A DNA stretch of 23,376 nucleotides from a virus: positions 1 to 23,376 of the IMG/VR virus record IMGVR_UViG_3300031839_000507; one strand, 5' to 3'. The stretch's first letter is position 1. Each line of letters begins with the position of its first letter. Positions 1 through 5,637 of the stretch are shown here, one piece after another. Made by a program: the position numbers and the translations under genes. The notes beneath the pieces were generated by a model. It saw only the letters and a list, made by a program, of their open reading frames with translations. It did no database searches and had not been told where the DNA came from.

Positions 1-1
1 A

Positions 2-202
2 GCTTACGTAGGAGGATTAGACGAAAACGGAGAGCCAAAAGACACTATGTCTCTATACCAAGATATTGCGTTCATGCGGTTGTTTGAGTCTTTAAGCGTT
101 ACATTTGGCAAATTAGACCTTTATGGTCACAACGAATTTTCTAACAAAGCTTGTCCGTCTTTTGATGTACAAAGCAAATATAAATTTTTAATAAAAGAAT
201 AA
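2..202 (+). CDS. N-acetylmuramoyl-L-alanine amidase (endolysin), C-terminal part
   Basis: This is the 3' end of a gene that begins before the window; 66 residues are visible. It resembles the C-terminal half of T7-lysozyme-type amidases (Amidase_2), which cut the bond between muramic acid and the first peptide residue of peptidoglycan during lysis. A YVGGLDENGEPKDT segment is followed by GHNEFSNKACPSFDV. The His of GH and the Cys of ACP are eight residues apart and a Lys lies at +6 from the His. That matches the zinc ligands H122 and C130 and the catalytic K128 of T7 lysozyme. The upstream zinc histidine is outside the window. A holin-like gene follows after one base, giving a compact lysis module. 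Confidence 0.85.
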   Translation, partial: AYVGGLDENGEPKDTMSLYQDIAFMRLFESLSVTFGKLDLYGHNEFSNKACPSFDVQSKYKFLIKE

Positions 203-203
203 C

Positions 204-365
204 ATGGAATTTTTAACAGCTAATTGGGTAGAGATTGCTTTAGCCCTTGTAACATTTCTAGGTACTTACACAGCCTTAACTGAAACTACGAAAGACGATA
301 AGATTATCAATATCTTAAAACGAGTTTTACAAGCAGTAGTATTTGGTAAGAGTAGAAGAAAGTAA
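204..365 (+). CDS. Small single-span membrane protein, holin candidate
   Basis: This 53-residue protein starts at the ATG one base after the amidase stop. Residues 8-24 (WVEIALALVTFLGTYTA) form one hydrophobic helix, and the C-terminus is basic (GKSRRK), so the tail is probably cytoplasmic. The size, single span, basic tail and position directly after the endolysin fit a small holin that makes the membrane lesion at lysis. Holins have no diagnostic motif, so the call rests on topology and context. It could instead be another small phage membrane protein. A terminator follows directly, so this looks like the last gene of the late transcript. Confidence 0.6.
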   Translation: MEFLTANWVEIALALVTFLGTYTALTETTKDDKIINILKRVLQAVVFGKSRRK

Positions 366-378
366 AGCCTAACCAGCT

Positions 379-434
379 CTAGCGAGAGTCGCTAGTTTAA
401 TAAGGGTAGCCCAAACGTGGGTTGCCCTTTTTTT
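379..434 (+). terminator. Rho-independent terminator after the lysis genes
   Basis: A 10-bp stem with two G-U pairs (GGGTAGCCCA at 404-413 with TGGGTTGCCC at 418-427) has a 4-base loop and is followed by seven T residues (428-434). Just upstream is a separate perfect 7-bp hairpin (CTAGCGA, loop GAG, TCGCTAG; 379-395). Together they separate the lysis genes from the early region. Confidence 0.85.
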
Positions 435-450
435 ATGCCCTGTATTTTGG

Positions 451-522
451 TTGTTACAACTTGTATACAAGTAAATACAAGTAAGGGTAATTAGGTTTAT
501 TAGATTAAATACACTATATTTG
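451..522 (+). promoter_or_regulatory. Early promoter with overlapping operator-like repeats
   Basis: TATATTTG at 515-522 matches the Bacteroidota -7 element TAnnTTTG exactly. It lies 22 bases before the first early ATG (545), and TTAG at 491-494 could serve as the -33 element. Upstream is a perfect 14-bp palindrome, ACTTGTATACAAGT (459-472), overlapped by two adjacent exact copies of ATACAAGTAA (465-474 and 475-484). TTGTTACAA (451-459) is a further near-copy of the half-site. The palindrome plus tandem half-sites just upstream of the promoter looks like a binding site for a dimeric regulator. The small HTH protein encoded at 2465-2695 is one possible binder; that link is inference. Confidence 0.65.
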
Positions 523-544
523 CGTTAAACAAACAATTAACACA

Positions 545-745
545 ATGAAAAAAACAAGACAATTTATCGAATGGACGACAGTTTGGATTGATAAAAGAAG
601 AAAAAACAGTGTAAGGTTTCTTGAAGTAAAAGAATTAAGATTGTTAAATCAATTCTTCAACGAAGATGAAATGGAATGTATTGAAATTAGAGTTAAAGAC
701 CACTTTGGAACAAAAGAAGAATTTGAAAATATAAACTTTGGATAA
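545..745 (+). CDS. Hypothetical early protein
   Basis: This 66-residue protein is encoded by the first gene behind the early promoter, with the ATG in an ACACAATG leader typical of this region. It is rich in charged residues: basic in the first third (KKTRQ, DKRRKN) and acidic at the end (FNEDEMECIE, EEFENINFG). No motif, signal or membrane segment is visible and I do not recognise the family. Its position suggests an immediate-early product, perhaps one that acts on the host, but nothing in the sequence shows this. Confidence 0.6.
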   Translation: MKKTRQFIEWTTVWIDKRRKNSVRFLEVKELRLLNQFFNEDEMECIEIRVKDHFGTKEEFENINFG

Positions 746-758
746 AAACACACACACA

Positions 759-956
759 ATGAAACACACAGATTTATTTATCGTCATAGACGAAAGGACA
801 TTAAACACCATGAAAGGCTTTGGCGGTAAAACTGCTAAGTTTAAGAGTGCTGACCAAGCTATCGAAGTAGCCAGTATGAAGCTAGAGATTTTTTCTATAC
901 ACCCTGTTAAATTCCAGCATGAATTCATACAGCACGTAGCACCTTTAACTCACTAA
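759..956 (+). CDS. Hypothetical early protein
   Basis: This is a 65-residue protein starting at ATG 759. The frame can be extended upstream to a TTG at 738, but that start would overlap the previous gene and lacks the ACACACAATG leader seen at 759. Sequence highlights are FIVIDERTLNTMKGFGGKTAKFKSADQ, then a short helix ending in HEFIQHVAPLTH. The pattern suggests a compact alpha/beta protein. No family is recognised. The next ATG follows the stop after one base. Confidence 0.55.
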   Translation: MKHTDLFIVIDERTLNTMKGFGGKTAKFKSADQAIEVASMKLEIFSIHPVKFQHEFIQHVAPLTH

Positions 957-957
957 C

Positions 958-1062
958 ATGATACCATCTTCAGATTGCTGCGGAGCAGAAACTACCGAAA
1001 CCGAAATGGGTATATGCCCTCAATGTTTAGAGCATTGCGAATTTAACGAAGACGAAGAGTAA
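958..1062 (+). CDS. Mini zinc-ribbon-like protein
   Basis: This 34-residue gene sits between stop 956 and ATG 1063. It contains DCCGAE near the N-terminus and CPQCLEHCEF further on, giving five Cys and one His in a pattern typical of a small zinc ribbon, then an acidic tail (NEDEE). Comparable mini proteins with a CCGA...CPxCxEH pattern occur in many phages, with no known role. The tight packing between its neighbours and the conserved cysteines support a real gene despite the length. Confidence 0.6.
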   Translation: MIPSSDCCGAETTETEMGICPQCLEHCEFNEDEE

Positions 1063-1203
1063 ATGAAAACAACCTACCCAGAAGAACCAATCAAAGACTA
1101 TAACGAGTGGAGGCGTTGGTTAAGTCAGCAGGTTTTAGACGCTGACGAAAGGAGAGTAATAGAACAATTTAAACAATCAATAATTAAAGCAAGAACAAAA
1201 TGA
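1063..1203 (+). CDS. Hypothetical small early protein
   Basis: This is a 46-residue protein whose ATG directly follows the preceding TAA and whose TGA overlaps the next ATG (ATGA at 1200-1203). That tight spacing suggests translational coupling. The sequence is charged and mostly helical (EEPIKDYNEWRRWLSQQ, then DADERRVIEQFKQSIIKARTK). No known motif is visible and the function is unknown. Confidence 0.55.
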   Translation: MKTTYPEEPIKDYNEWRRWLSQQVLDADERRVIEQFKQSIIKARTK

Positions 1204-1676
1204 GTGAAAGTAACAGAGAATATTTTGGAGCAGAGTACGTTGTAGCTAGAGGGGAGGGGTTAGATTTAAGCGGAGGTGTGCTAACTTCTGCTGGGCTTAC
1301 AGATGTAGATTTAGCTAAAACCTATAATAAAAAAGTCACAGCTAGAGTAGACGGAAATTTTGTGGGGTGGGCTAGTGAAGTAGGATTTATAAACTACTAC
1401 TGTACTAAAGGAAAGCATTTGAAAAAAATAGAAGACGTAACGTACTGGGGTAATGTTGGGTGTAGGTATCACCAAATGATGCAGCATTGTTTACAGGGTG
1501 CTGACGTAGAAGAGCTATTAAACTCTAAAAGAAATAACGAGGTCTTTAAAACTAAAAAAGATAAAGAAAGATATTTAGGAACCTACTTCGGTCAGGAATT
1601 ACCAAAGTCAGGTAGACCTATACAAATTCAATGCAAATCTTTATACGATAAAAAAGGAAATTCACTTTATAAATAA
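1200..1676 (+). CDS. Hypothetical early protein
   Basis: This 158-residue protein is coupled to the previous gene by ATGA. The N-terminal half is glycine-rich and likely beta (GAEYVVARGEGLDLSGGVLTS). The middle holds two cysteines around residues 68 and 88 (NYYCTKGKH, GNVGCRYHQMMQHC), and the C-terminal third is basic (KTKKDKERYLGTYFGQ). I do not recognise the family. It stands directly before an OB-fold-like ssDNA-binding candidate, which makes a DNA-metabolism role possible but unproven. Confidence 0.6.
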   Translation: MSESNREYFGAEYVVARGEGLDLSGGVLTSAGLTDVDLAKTYNKKVTARVDGNFVGWASEVGFINYYCTKGKHLKKIEDVTYWGNVGCRYHQMMQHCLQGADVEELLNSKRNNEVFKTKKDKERYLGTYFGQELPKSGRPIQIQCKSLYDKKGNSLYK

Positions 1677-1681
1677 ACAAC

Positions 1682-2245
1682 ATGAAACAAGCAACTTTAA
1701 GCAGCCTGCAAGGCAACGGAACTTGGACTACAAATCAAGGAAAACTAATGTACGCCTTTCACGTACAACTCTCAGACGGTGTAGCTGGGGAGTGTAATTC
1801 GATAAGCGAAACACCACCATACAAAGTAGGAGACAATGTATACTACGAGATAAAAGGTCAAAGCCCAAAGGGTACGCCCCGATTAAAGGTTAGTACCAGT
1901 CCACCATTTCAAGGTACAGCTAGACAGCAGCCTGTAAACAAAGACGAGACTACTAGAAGAATAGAAGCGTCTTGGGCTATAAATGCAGCAATAAGCTCTC
2001 TAGGCATTTTAAAGGGTGATAGAGACACTTACTTAAACACGGTGGAGGCTATGGGTCGGGAGCTTCTTTTAAGGCGCGACAGCATCGTTAAAACGCCTTA
2101 CAACGAGCCTGTGGCTTCTTCCTCTACTCGATGGAGTGACGAAGACATGAATAGAGCAGAGTCGGCTCAAGATGAGTCAGACAAAAATATGCAACAGAAA
2201 ATGCGTGAAGCTTCTGAGAAAATAAAATTAGACTTACCATTTTAG
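1682..2245 (+). CDS. OB-fold-like protein, candidate phage ssDNA-binding protein
   Basis: This is a 187-residue protein. Residues 1-75 show an alternating beta pattern (ATLSSLQGNGTWTTNQG, YAFHVQLSDG, KVGDNVYYEIKG, GTPRLKV) that resembles an OB fold. A proline/glutamine-rich linker follows, then a helical segment around residues 97-138 (RRIEASWAINAAISSLG through ELLLRRDSI), then a disordered acidic C-terminus ending in KLDLPF. An acidic tail ending in PF is a hallmark of SSB proteins, which use it to contact replication partners. The location upstream of the replication initiator fits. The helical segment is echoed in the next gene. The function is inferred from fold pattern, tail and context; no signature motif was seen. 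Confidence 0.55.
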   Translation: MKQATLSSLQGNGTWTTNQGKLMYAFHVQLSDGVAGECNSISETPPYKVGDNVYYEIKGQSPKGTPRLKVSTSPPFQGTARQQPVNKDETTRRIEASWAINAAISSLGILKGDRDTYLNTVEAMGRELLLRRDSIVKTPYNEPVASSSTRWSDEDMNRAESAQDESDKNMQQKMREASEKIKLDLPF

Positions 2246-2247
2246 TC

Positions 2248-2490
2248 ATGGGTAAAATGTCAGAACAAGCTGTAAAAGCACAGGAAGAAAATAACTACAT
2301 TTACGAAACAGATTATATGCCTGTTACAAATGCAGAGATAAAGTGGGCTATAGAAAACGCTATAAACTCTGTAGGGAGTTTAGACTTCGAGCCTACCGAA
2401 GCATACTTTAACAGAGTAAAGCGTTATGCAAAAGAGATATTATTAACTTTAAAGGAACTAAGCGATGAGGTCAATGGGAGCGTTCATTAA
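2248..2490 (+). CDS. Small protein resembling the C-terminal segment of its upstream neighbour
   Basis: This 80-residue protein starts two bases after the ssDNA-binding candidate. Residues 28-70 (NAEIKWAIENAINSVGSL through KEILLTLKEL) align with the helical segment of the previous protein: both have a WAI.xAI.S.G.L core, then a conserved Tyr and E.LL. It looks like a free-standing version of that segment, perhaps an oligomerisation or interaction module. An alternative start is the ATG four codons downstream. The role is unknown. Confidence 0.55.
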   Translation: MGKMSEQAVKAQEENNYIYETDYMPVTNAEIKWAIENAINSVGSLDFEPTEAYFNRVKRYAKEILLTLKELSDEVNGSVH

Positions 2491-2695
2491 GATACATTTT
2501 AAAACACACGAAAGGTTAAACGATGCTTTAGGATTGAGTAAGAATACTGTAAATAGATGGTATAACTCTAACCCAAAAAGATTCTATATGTATATTCCGC
2601 AACTCCAGAAGTGGAGTAACGAGACTACGGAAAATATACTTGAAATGATTAATCAACGATGTGACGATGTGCAAGCTATTAAGGATGTTAAGTGA
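2465..2695 (+). CDS. Small helix-turn-helix protein
   Basis: This 76-residue protein overlaps the previous gene by 26 bases in another frame. Residues 15-45 (HERLNDALGLSKNTVNRWY, then NPKRFYMYIPQLQKWS) look like a helix-turn-helix: a hydrophobic helix, the turn GLSKNT, and a recognition helix TVNRWY, as in Cro/XRE-type regulators. The third ATG codon (2474) is an alternative start. Its size, HTH pattern and early position make it a candidate regulator, possibly of the palindrome and direct repeats at 451-484. That pairing is inference. Confidence 0.55.
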   Translation: MRSMGAFIKIHFKTHERLNDALGLSKNTVNRWYNSNPKRFYMYIPQLQKWSNETTENILEMINQRCDDVQAIKDVK

Positions 2696-2789
2696 GCCGT
2701 CTTCTACACCGAATAAGATTACTACAGCAGTAATTATAGTTATTGGAACTTTCCTTTTATTAGGGCTTATAGAACGGCTCTATGGGTAG
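2685..2789 (+). CDS. Small single-span membrane protein
   Basis: This is a 34-residue frame overlapping both neighbours (11 bases with the upstream gene, 8 with the downstream one). Residues 12-29 (ITTAVIIVIGTFLLLGLI) form a clear transmembrane helix, preceded by a polar N-terminus and followed by ERLYG. The exact fit between two coding frames and the strongly hydrophobic core support a real gene. The function is unknown; small membrane proteins of this type are common in early phage operons. Confidence 0.5.
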   Translation: MLSEPSSTPNKITTAVIIVIGTFLLLGLIERLYG

Positions 2790-3414
2790 AAACTTCAAAG
2801 GGGTATGGATTCCAGCAGACTTGTATTTAGATACAAACTTAACTTGGACGCAGAAGATTATTTTACTAGAGGTAGATTCTTTCTCTAAGAATAATTTAGA
2901 CTGCTTTGTGAGTAATGAGCATTTAGCAGGTTTGATAGGAATTTCTGAGAGTGGAATAGAAAAAGCTATACGTAGTTTAGTAGACAGCAAAAGGCTAGAA
3001 CGAAAGCGTACTTTTATAAATGGGGGTAACCGCCGTCTACTGAGGTTACCTACCTCACTCAGGTGCGGTTCGCAACCTCACTCAGATGAGGTTCGTACCC
3101 TCACTCAGGTGAGGCATACTATAACCAATGACCTTAACCAACTACCTAAACCAATTAAAGGGCGACCTAAAAATTTTGATGAGGTTTTAGATTACTTTAA
3201 AGATTTAGGAATGTTATTGGACGAAGCACAAAAATTTGTAGATTGGTACGATTCAGTAGGGTGGAAAGTCAAAGGCGGTAATTCAATTAAAGACTGGAAG
3301 GCTTGCGCGAGACAATGGAAACGCAGAAATAAACAAAACACGCATGGAAAAAAAGGATTTAACACAGACAACTTTACACCTGAAGCCCTTAACGATTTCG
3401 TTAATAACGGATAA
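2782..3414 (+). CDS. Phage replication initiator (winged-helix, lambda O / DnaD-like type)
   Basis: This is a 210-residue protein. Residues 1-90 contain the N-terminal winged-helix typical of Bacteroidota phage and plasmid initiators: FKGVWIPADLYLD, then a helix with QKIILLEVDSFSK, then FVSNEHLAGLIGISESGIEKAIRSL and a basic wing (LERKR...RRLLRL). Residues 83-126 are a low-complexity linker encoded by an iteron array. Residues 130-190 hold the usual C-terminal block (FDEVLDYFKDLGMLLDEAQKF, WYDSVGWKVKGG, IKDWKACARQWKR), also common to this group. It would bind the origin inside its own gene and recruit helicase, as O does in lambda. The next gene overlaps its end by 71 bases. Confidence 0.8.
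   Translation: MGRNFKGVWIPADLYLDTNLTWTQKIILLEVDSFSKNNLDCFVSNEHLAGLIGISESGIEKAIRSLVDSKRLERKRTFINGGNRRLLRLPTSLRCGSQPHSDEVRTLTQVRHTITNDLNQLPKPIKGRPKNFDEVLDYFKDLGMLLDEAQKFVDWYDSVGWKVKGGNSIKDWKACARQWKRRNKQNTHGKKGFNTDNFTPEALNDFVNNG
3030..3114 (+). repeat. Iteron array, candidate replication origin
   Basis: Three copies of a 23-bp unit start at 3053, 3076 and 3099 with exact 23-base spacing. All begin with CCTCACTCAG; units one and two match at 19 of 23 positions, and the third matches over its first 16. Each contains an inverted repeat of the form CCTCAC-TCAG-GTGAGG. A degenerate unit at 3030-3052 keeps only the TGAGGTT core in register. Because 23 is not a multiple of three, the repeats are read in different frames, so they must be maintained as DNA and not as peptide. 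They lie within the initiator gene, as in lambda ori. Confidence 0.75.
3121..3159 (+). repeat. Three AT-rich 13-mers beside the iterons, candidate unwinding element
   Basis: Three adjacent 13-base units (ATAACCAATGACC, TTAACCAACTACC, TAAACCAATTAAA) share the AAACCAA/TAACCAA core with period 13. They start six bases after the last iteron. This resembles the AT-rich region next to the lambda iterons and the 13-mers of oriC, where the duplex opens. The repeat is in coding sequence, and 13 is not a multiple of three. Confidence 0.55.
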
Positions 3415-3934
3415 CAAAACCTTAGTCAAACCGACAGAGGCTTGGGAGTCGGGAACGAATATACAGACAGCCGTAAAGCACAACCCACAAATTGTAAGGG
3501 GTTGGATTATGGCAGAGGTAGGTAGGCTTATAAAAGAAGTGGATGCAAATAAAACTCTCTCTACAGACGAAGAGATACAATTCTGTTGTAGGAGTATTTT
3601 AGAAGAACACCCCACTTTAAAGCTAGAAGAGATACGGGTTTGTTTCGTTATGATACGACAAGGGAAATTTGGTAAACTATTTGAAAGGCTAAAAACAGCA
3701 GAGATTTTAGATTGCTTGAGAAAGTACGAAGGTGAAGTACGAACCGAAGTAATGGAGTCACTACACAGGAAACGAAAGTCAGAGTCATTTGATACTATCG
3801 AACGTTCAAAAGATTACAAGCCTTTAGGTGAGTTTTTAAAGGACGTACTCAACGAGCCTACACCAGACAGAAATTTTGATAGGCTAGGGACTAGATTAAA
3901 AAATAAAAATAAGTCGCATAACGAAGAGAAGTAA
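3344..3934 (+). CDS. Conserved replication-associated protein, DUF6633-like
   Basis: This is a 196-residue protein starting inside the initiator gene (71-base overlap in another frame). The middle, residues 45-130 (PQIVRGWIMAEVGRLIKE, STDEEIQFCCRSILEEHPTL, LEEIRVCFVMIRQGKFGKLFERL, AEILDCLRKYEGE), matches what I remember of a Bacteroidota family labelled DUF6633, which is common next to phage and transposon replication initiators. The C-terminus is charged and probably disordered. By position it is analogous to lambda P, so a helicase-loading or accessory role is possible; no ATPase motif is present. The next in-frame Met is near residue 50, so the upstream start is preferred. Confidence 0.6.
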   Translation: MEKKDLTQTTLHLKPLTISLITDNKTLVKPTEAWESGTNIQTAVKHNPQIVRGWIMAEVGRLIKEVDANKTLSTDEEIQFCCRSILEEHPTLKLEEIRVCFVMIRQGKFGKLFERLKTAEILDCLRKYEGEVRTEVMESLHRKRKSESFDTIERSKDYKPLGEFLKDVLNEPTPDRNFDRLGTRLKNKNKSHNEEK

Positions 3935-4004
3935 CCTATCTTTACGCTATTCATAGTATCGGTTGTTCTTTCGGTATTGTGGATAAGTGTGTGCGTTTGT
4001 TTAA

Positions 4005-4032
4005 AGGGAGGGGCATTAGCCTCTCTTTTTTT
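4005..4032 (+). terminator. Rho-independent terminator at the end of the early operon
   Basis: GAGGGGC (4008-4014) pairs with GCCTCTC (4019-4025) around an ATTA loop, with one G-U pair. The stem is extendable by G-U and A-U pairs and is followed by seven T residues (4026-4032). It lies between the early operon and the NinG gene, 16 bases before the GTG chosen as start of that gene. Confidence 0.75.
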
Positions 4033-4047
4033 GTCTTATATTTCGCT

Positions 4048-4446
4048 GTGCGAAAGCGAGAGAAAAAGAAACTAGACGATGCCCTAAGCAAGTACGTGCG
4101 TAAGAGCAACGCAGATGAAAACGGATTTATAAACTGTTTTACTTGTGGTGCGAAAAAGGACTGGAAGTATGAAACCGATTGCGGTCACTTTCAAAGCAGG
4201 TCAAAGATGAGTACAAGATTTCTTTACGAACCTGAACATGGTATGGTTAATGTCATGCCCCAATGTAAGAGGTGTAATATGAGAGGGGGAGAACAGTATC
4301 TTTTTAGTAAACGCTTGGACGAAGTGTTTGGAAAAGGTACAGCCGAAAAGATTGAAATTATGAGCAATAAAACACGCAAGTTTTCTACACAAGAAATGAT
4401 AGAGTTGAGAGAACACTTTACGCGAAAATTTAATGAGCTGCCTTAA
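4048..4446 (+). CDS. ninG: NinG/Rap-type recombination protein
   Basis: This is a 132-residue protein from GTG 4048. The frame stays open upstream to a GTG at 3979, but that stretch contains the terminator hairpin and T-run and encodes an unlikely hydrophobic run (ISLSFFVLYF). The match to the NinG core begins exactly after it. The core is KLDDALSKYVRKSNADENGF, C30-x2-C33 (CFTCG), GHFQSR, STRF, PQC73KRC76N, GGEQYLFSKRLDEVFGKGTAE. The two Cys pairs probably bind zinc. In lambda, NinG (Rap) is a structure-specific nuclease that acts on recombination intermediates. The usual N-terminal extension with another Cys cluster is absent, so this is a short form. It overlaps the next gene by 14 bases. 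Confidence 0.85.
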   Translation: MRKREKKKLDDALSKYVRKSNADENGFINCFTCGAKKDWKYETDCGHFQSRSKMSTRFLYEPEHGMVNVMPQCKRCNMRGGEQYLFSKRLDEVFGKGTAEKIEIMSNKTRKFSTQEMIELREHFTRKFNELP

Positions 4447-4969
4447 CAGATTCTTTAAGGAGAACTACGACGAACTGTTAAAAGTTTCAAACCGTTACGT
4501 TGGAGGATATGGGGGCGACTTACTTCACGATTTAGCAGTATACTATTTAGAAGAACCTAGACCACTTTTGGAGAAGATGTGTGAAGACGGAGATTTAATG
4601 AAATACATATGCAGAACAATGGCTATATGTGGTTTCAGCAGCACAACCAGATTCTACTACAAGTATAAAAAATATAGCGAGAAATTAGTAAACTACCCTC
4701 CGTCTCTATTGAAAGCTGTTGATGAAGATGTTGATAACGAATATGATACAACGGAGACAATTAAATATATTAACACTATATTGCAAGACATGGATTGGTT
4801 TAACGCAGAAATTTTCCGCATATACTATCTTCACAGTCACTCATTAAAATCATTATCTAATGCCACAGGTATCTCAAAAAGCACCCTCTACAACGCCCTC
4901 AAAAAAGCCCAAGAAGAAGTCAAAGAAAAAGTCAAAGGGTATAGGAGACTCGATAGAGAAGATAACTGA
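4433..4969 (+). CDS. Sigma-70 region-4-like HTH protein, candidate late transcription regulator
   Basis: This is a 178-residue protein. The N-terminal half has GGDLLHDLAVYYLEEP and MKYICRTMAICGF, which resemble sigma-factor-like helices. Residues 117-165 (QDMDWFNAEIFRIYYLHSHS, LKSLSNATGISKSTLYNALKKAQEEVKEKV) give a standard region-4-type helix-turn-helix with GISKSTLYNAL as recognition unit. Proteins of this type occur just before the terminase in many Bacteroidota phages and are thought to drive late genes. That role is inferred from position and fold. Its last 110 bases also encode the N-terminus of the next gene in another frame. Confidence 0.6.
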   Translation: MSCLNRFFKENYDELLKVSNRYVGGYGGDLLHDLAVYYLEEPRPLLEKMCEDGDLMKYICRTMAICGFSSTTRFYYKYKKYSEKLVNYPPSLLKAVDEDVDNEYDTTETIKYINTILQDMDWFNAEIFRIYYLHSHSLKSLSNATGISKSTLYNALKKAQEEVKEKVKGYRRLDREDN

Positions 4970-5279
4970 AGCTACAGGAATAAAGAAAGTAGTCGAAACA
5001 GTTTTAGGAGAAGACTGTGGATGTAGCAAACGTAAGGAATGGTTAAATAAACGCTTTCCTTATGCGAAACCTATGAACGAAGGGGACAAGAAGATTTTTG
5101 AAGACACCTTAAAACCTGCTATGTCACGCAACCGTCTATACGATGGAGAAATGCAATTAGTAGTGGACGTATACGAAAGGGTATTTTCACAACGTAAGAA
5201 GAAAACACGATGCGGTTCTTGTATGCTCGGTTACATGAAGCAAATAGAAAAAGCATACGAAGCCTCATGTAATGAGTAA
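4860..5279 (+). CDS. Conserved phage protein with CxC and CxxC motifs
   Basis: This is a 139-residue protein from ATG 4860, overlapping the sigma-like gene by 110 bases. The first 26 residues are a Lys/Ser/Pro-rich tail (KKPKKKSKKKSK). The conserved body starts at GIGDSIEKITEATGIKKVV and continues with DCGCSKRKEWLNKRFPYAKP and ends with RCGSCMLGYMKQIEKAYE. CxC and CxxC could form one metal site. The family is familiar from flavobacterial phages but has no known function. No ATG, GTG or TTG lies nearer the conserved body, so the deep overlap appears real. A basic tail and metal site suggest nucleic-acid binding; that is inference. Confidence 0.65.
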   Translation: MPQVSQKAPSTTPSKKPKKKSKKKSKGIGDSIEKITEATGIKKVVETVLGEDCGCSKRKEWLNKRFPYAKPMNEGDKKIFEDTLKPAMSRNRLYDGEMQLVVDVYERVFSQRKKKTRCGSCMLGYMKQIEKAYEASCNE

Positions 5280-5637
5280 GGTAGTTTTCTCAGCATACTT
5301 AGACGGTATGTCAAGGAGAAAGGATAGGTCGGTTTCTCTAAGGTTTATTACCCAAGAGAAAACATCTTTAGAGGTGATGAAAATTGACGAGATGCTTCAA
5401 CAATTTGGAATATTATATTTCAGAGGGGAGGAGAAAATGAACGCAGACGAAATAGAGGAGCTGGATAACATAGACCTAGATTTATACGACGAACCAAAAT
5501 CACAGTCACAAAGGTTAAGGGCTGTACTATTCGTCTTATGGAAACAGGAAGGGGAAGAGGGAGACTTTAAGAAATTCTACAAGCAAAAGACAGAAGAGAT
5601 AATACAACACTTTAAAAACAAACTAGAAGATGAGTAA
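5272..5637 (+). CDS. Conserved hypothetical phage protein
   Basis: This is a 121-residue protein overlapping the previous gene by 8 bases. The C-terminal half, SQSQRLRAVLFVLWKQEGEE then FKKFYKQKTEEIIQHFKNKL, is a pattern I recognise from many flavobacterial phages immediately upstream of the terminase. The N-terminal half (SVSLRFITQEKTSLEVMKID) is beta-rich and is followed by an acidic linker (ADEIEELDNIDLDLYDE). No activity is known. The constant position suggests a role in late-gene control or packaging, but nothing in the sequence proves it. Confidence 0.65.
   Translation: MSKVVFSAYLDGMSRRKDRSVSLRFITQEKTSLEVMKIDEMLQQFGILYFRGEEKMNADEIEELDNIDLDLYDEPKSQSQRLRAVLFVLWKQEGEEGDFKKFYKQKTEEIIQHFKNKLEDE

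Noticed and set aside
99-106. TACATTTG as a promoter in the amidase gene
   Set aside because: It matches TAnnTTTG but is inside coding sequence, and the following gene is coupled to the amidase by one base. In an AT-rich genome such matches arise by chance.
738-758. TTG start for the second early gene
   Set aside because: It would overlap the previous gene, while ATG 759 has the same leader type as its neighbours.
644-928. Reverse-strand frames here and at 11115-11408, 14799-15107, 16070-16285, 18639-18884 and elsewhere
   Set aside because: All lie opposite well-supported + strand genes, with compositions typical of antisense shadows (Ser/Leu/Phe-rich) and no family features.
3053-3114. Regular 23-base repeats as a CRISPR array
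   Set aside because: The units are directly adjacent with no unique spacers, they lie inside a coding frame, and they contain inverted repeats like iterons.
3979-4047. Extended start of the ninG frame at GTG 3979
   Set aside because: The stretch holds a terminator hairpin and T-run and encodes a hydrophobic run that does not belong to the family; the family match starts after 4048.
4900-4907. CAAAAAAG in the sigma-like gene as a -1 frameshift site
   Set aside because: A -1 slip here leads to a stop within about 14 codons; the next gene is in the +1 frame, so this would not join them.
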